Positions 63,490 through 64,000 of a stretch of 64,000 nucleotides of DNA are shown one piece after another. The stretch is taken from contig NC_077229.1 in assembly GCF_027887165.1 (NCBI RefSeq), positions 352,148,416 to 352,212,415 on the forward strand. The letters are read 5' to 3'. The stretch comes from Monodelphis domestica. Taxonomy: Eukaryota; Chordata; Mammalia; Didelphimorphia; Didelphidae. Each line of letters begins with the position of its first letter. Position 1 is the first letter of the stretch. A model generated the notes under the pieces. That model saw only the letters and a list, made by a program, of their open reading frames with translations. It was not told the DNA's origin and made no database searches. The translations under genes were made by a program, and so were the position numbers.

Positions 63490-64000
63490 TGAACTGATGG
63501 ATATTTGTCACAGTTTTTATAGATGTAGCAAATCTTTCAACCTTAGCAAACATATTTTTAAACAAAGTAAACTTATTTGGGTCTAGAACATCATCAAAAA
63601 AATCTATATTGTTCTTGTGGAAGTAAATTAAAATGAAGAGTTTTGCTGGTGCTCTTTTTTTGGCTTCCTGCTATATAGAAACACCTTGGTAGGAGCATTT
63701 AATTTTTTCTCTACCTTTAATGCAACATTCTTTATAAATATAGAATACCATCCATTCATAAATCACTAGTTATGTAAAATTATTTCTAAAGACCCCTTAA
63801 AATTACAACTAAATTATCAGCTTATTAAATTCTCTAAAGTTGTATATAGCTTTTGATGAAGTCCATCCATCATCATCTATGTGACAATATACAAAGGCAA
63901 CATGTCATCTTTAATGGACCTAATGAAAATGGTTTGGATAAGATGTTCATGGGCTTACAATGATATTTTTGTTCTTCATCAAAGTTAAAGGTACAAATTA
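63239..64000. other. Unrecognised sequence after the pseudogene
   Basis: Could be residual 3' UTR if the retrocopy is longer than I assume, or pre-existing DNA. Apart from the CA repeat I recognise nothing. Confidence 0.4.
63440..63484. repeat. (CA)n microsatellite
   Basis: About 22 perfect CA units. Confidence 0.97.

Overview
This is a vertebrate nuclear window, almost certainly from a marsupial. It is AT-rich, has no intact protein-coding gene, and consists mainly of interspersed repeats. The marsupial call rests on three things: the style of L1 (a purine-rich spacer between ORF1 and ORF2, with characteristic ORF2 and 3' tail wording), tRNA-derived SINEs of the MAR1/WSINE1 kind, and short half-L1 (HAL1-like) elements. 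I recognised these families by eye. No database search was run and I do not name a species.

Layout. 1-6.5 kb: an L1 3' end, an internally deleted HAL1-like copy, then mostly unrecognised AT-rich DNA with a CR1/L2 fragment. 8.3-14.3 kb: a near full-length L1 on the minus strand. 14.9-15.6 kb: a SINE with target-site duplications, then an L2-type 3' end carrying an internal TA microsatellite. 17.9-20.7 kb: HAL1-like elements. 22.5-28.2 kb: a near full-length L1 on the plus strand with likely target-site duplications and a disabled reverse transcriptase. 28.7-35.1 kb: a second SINE, microsatellites, LTR fragments, a LINE tail interrupted by an LTR-like segment, and an 847-bp non-autonomous hAT transposon with terminal inverted repeats and 8-bp target duplications. 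36-39.4 kb: old MIR copies and a HAL1 ORF1 remnant. 39.5-51.1 kb: LTR-like segments, a degraded plus-strand retroviral gag, a well-delimited solo LTR inside an L1, rearranged L1 pieces and a 5'-truncated L1 with a perfect 16-bp target duplication. 51.3-60.25 kb: a degenerate endogenous retrovirus on the minus strand with two related LTRs, a primer-binding-site candidate, gag, protease, reverse transcriptase, RNase H and integrase remnants, and no recognisable env. 60.25 to about 63.2 kb: a processed pseudogene of the STE20-family kinase STK39 (SPAK), directly abutting the LTR. The end is a CA microsatellite and unrecognised sequence.

Nothing here works together as a pathway. The window is a record of successive insertions into apparently neutral DNA. 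I found no convincing new biological system. The items most worth a second look are the hAT element, the solo LTR, the reading frame with two hydrophobic segments just upstream of the plus-strand gag, the env-less provirus, and the STK39 retrocopy that lacks a short internal segment.
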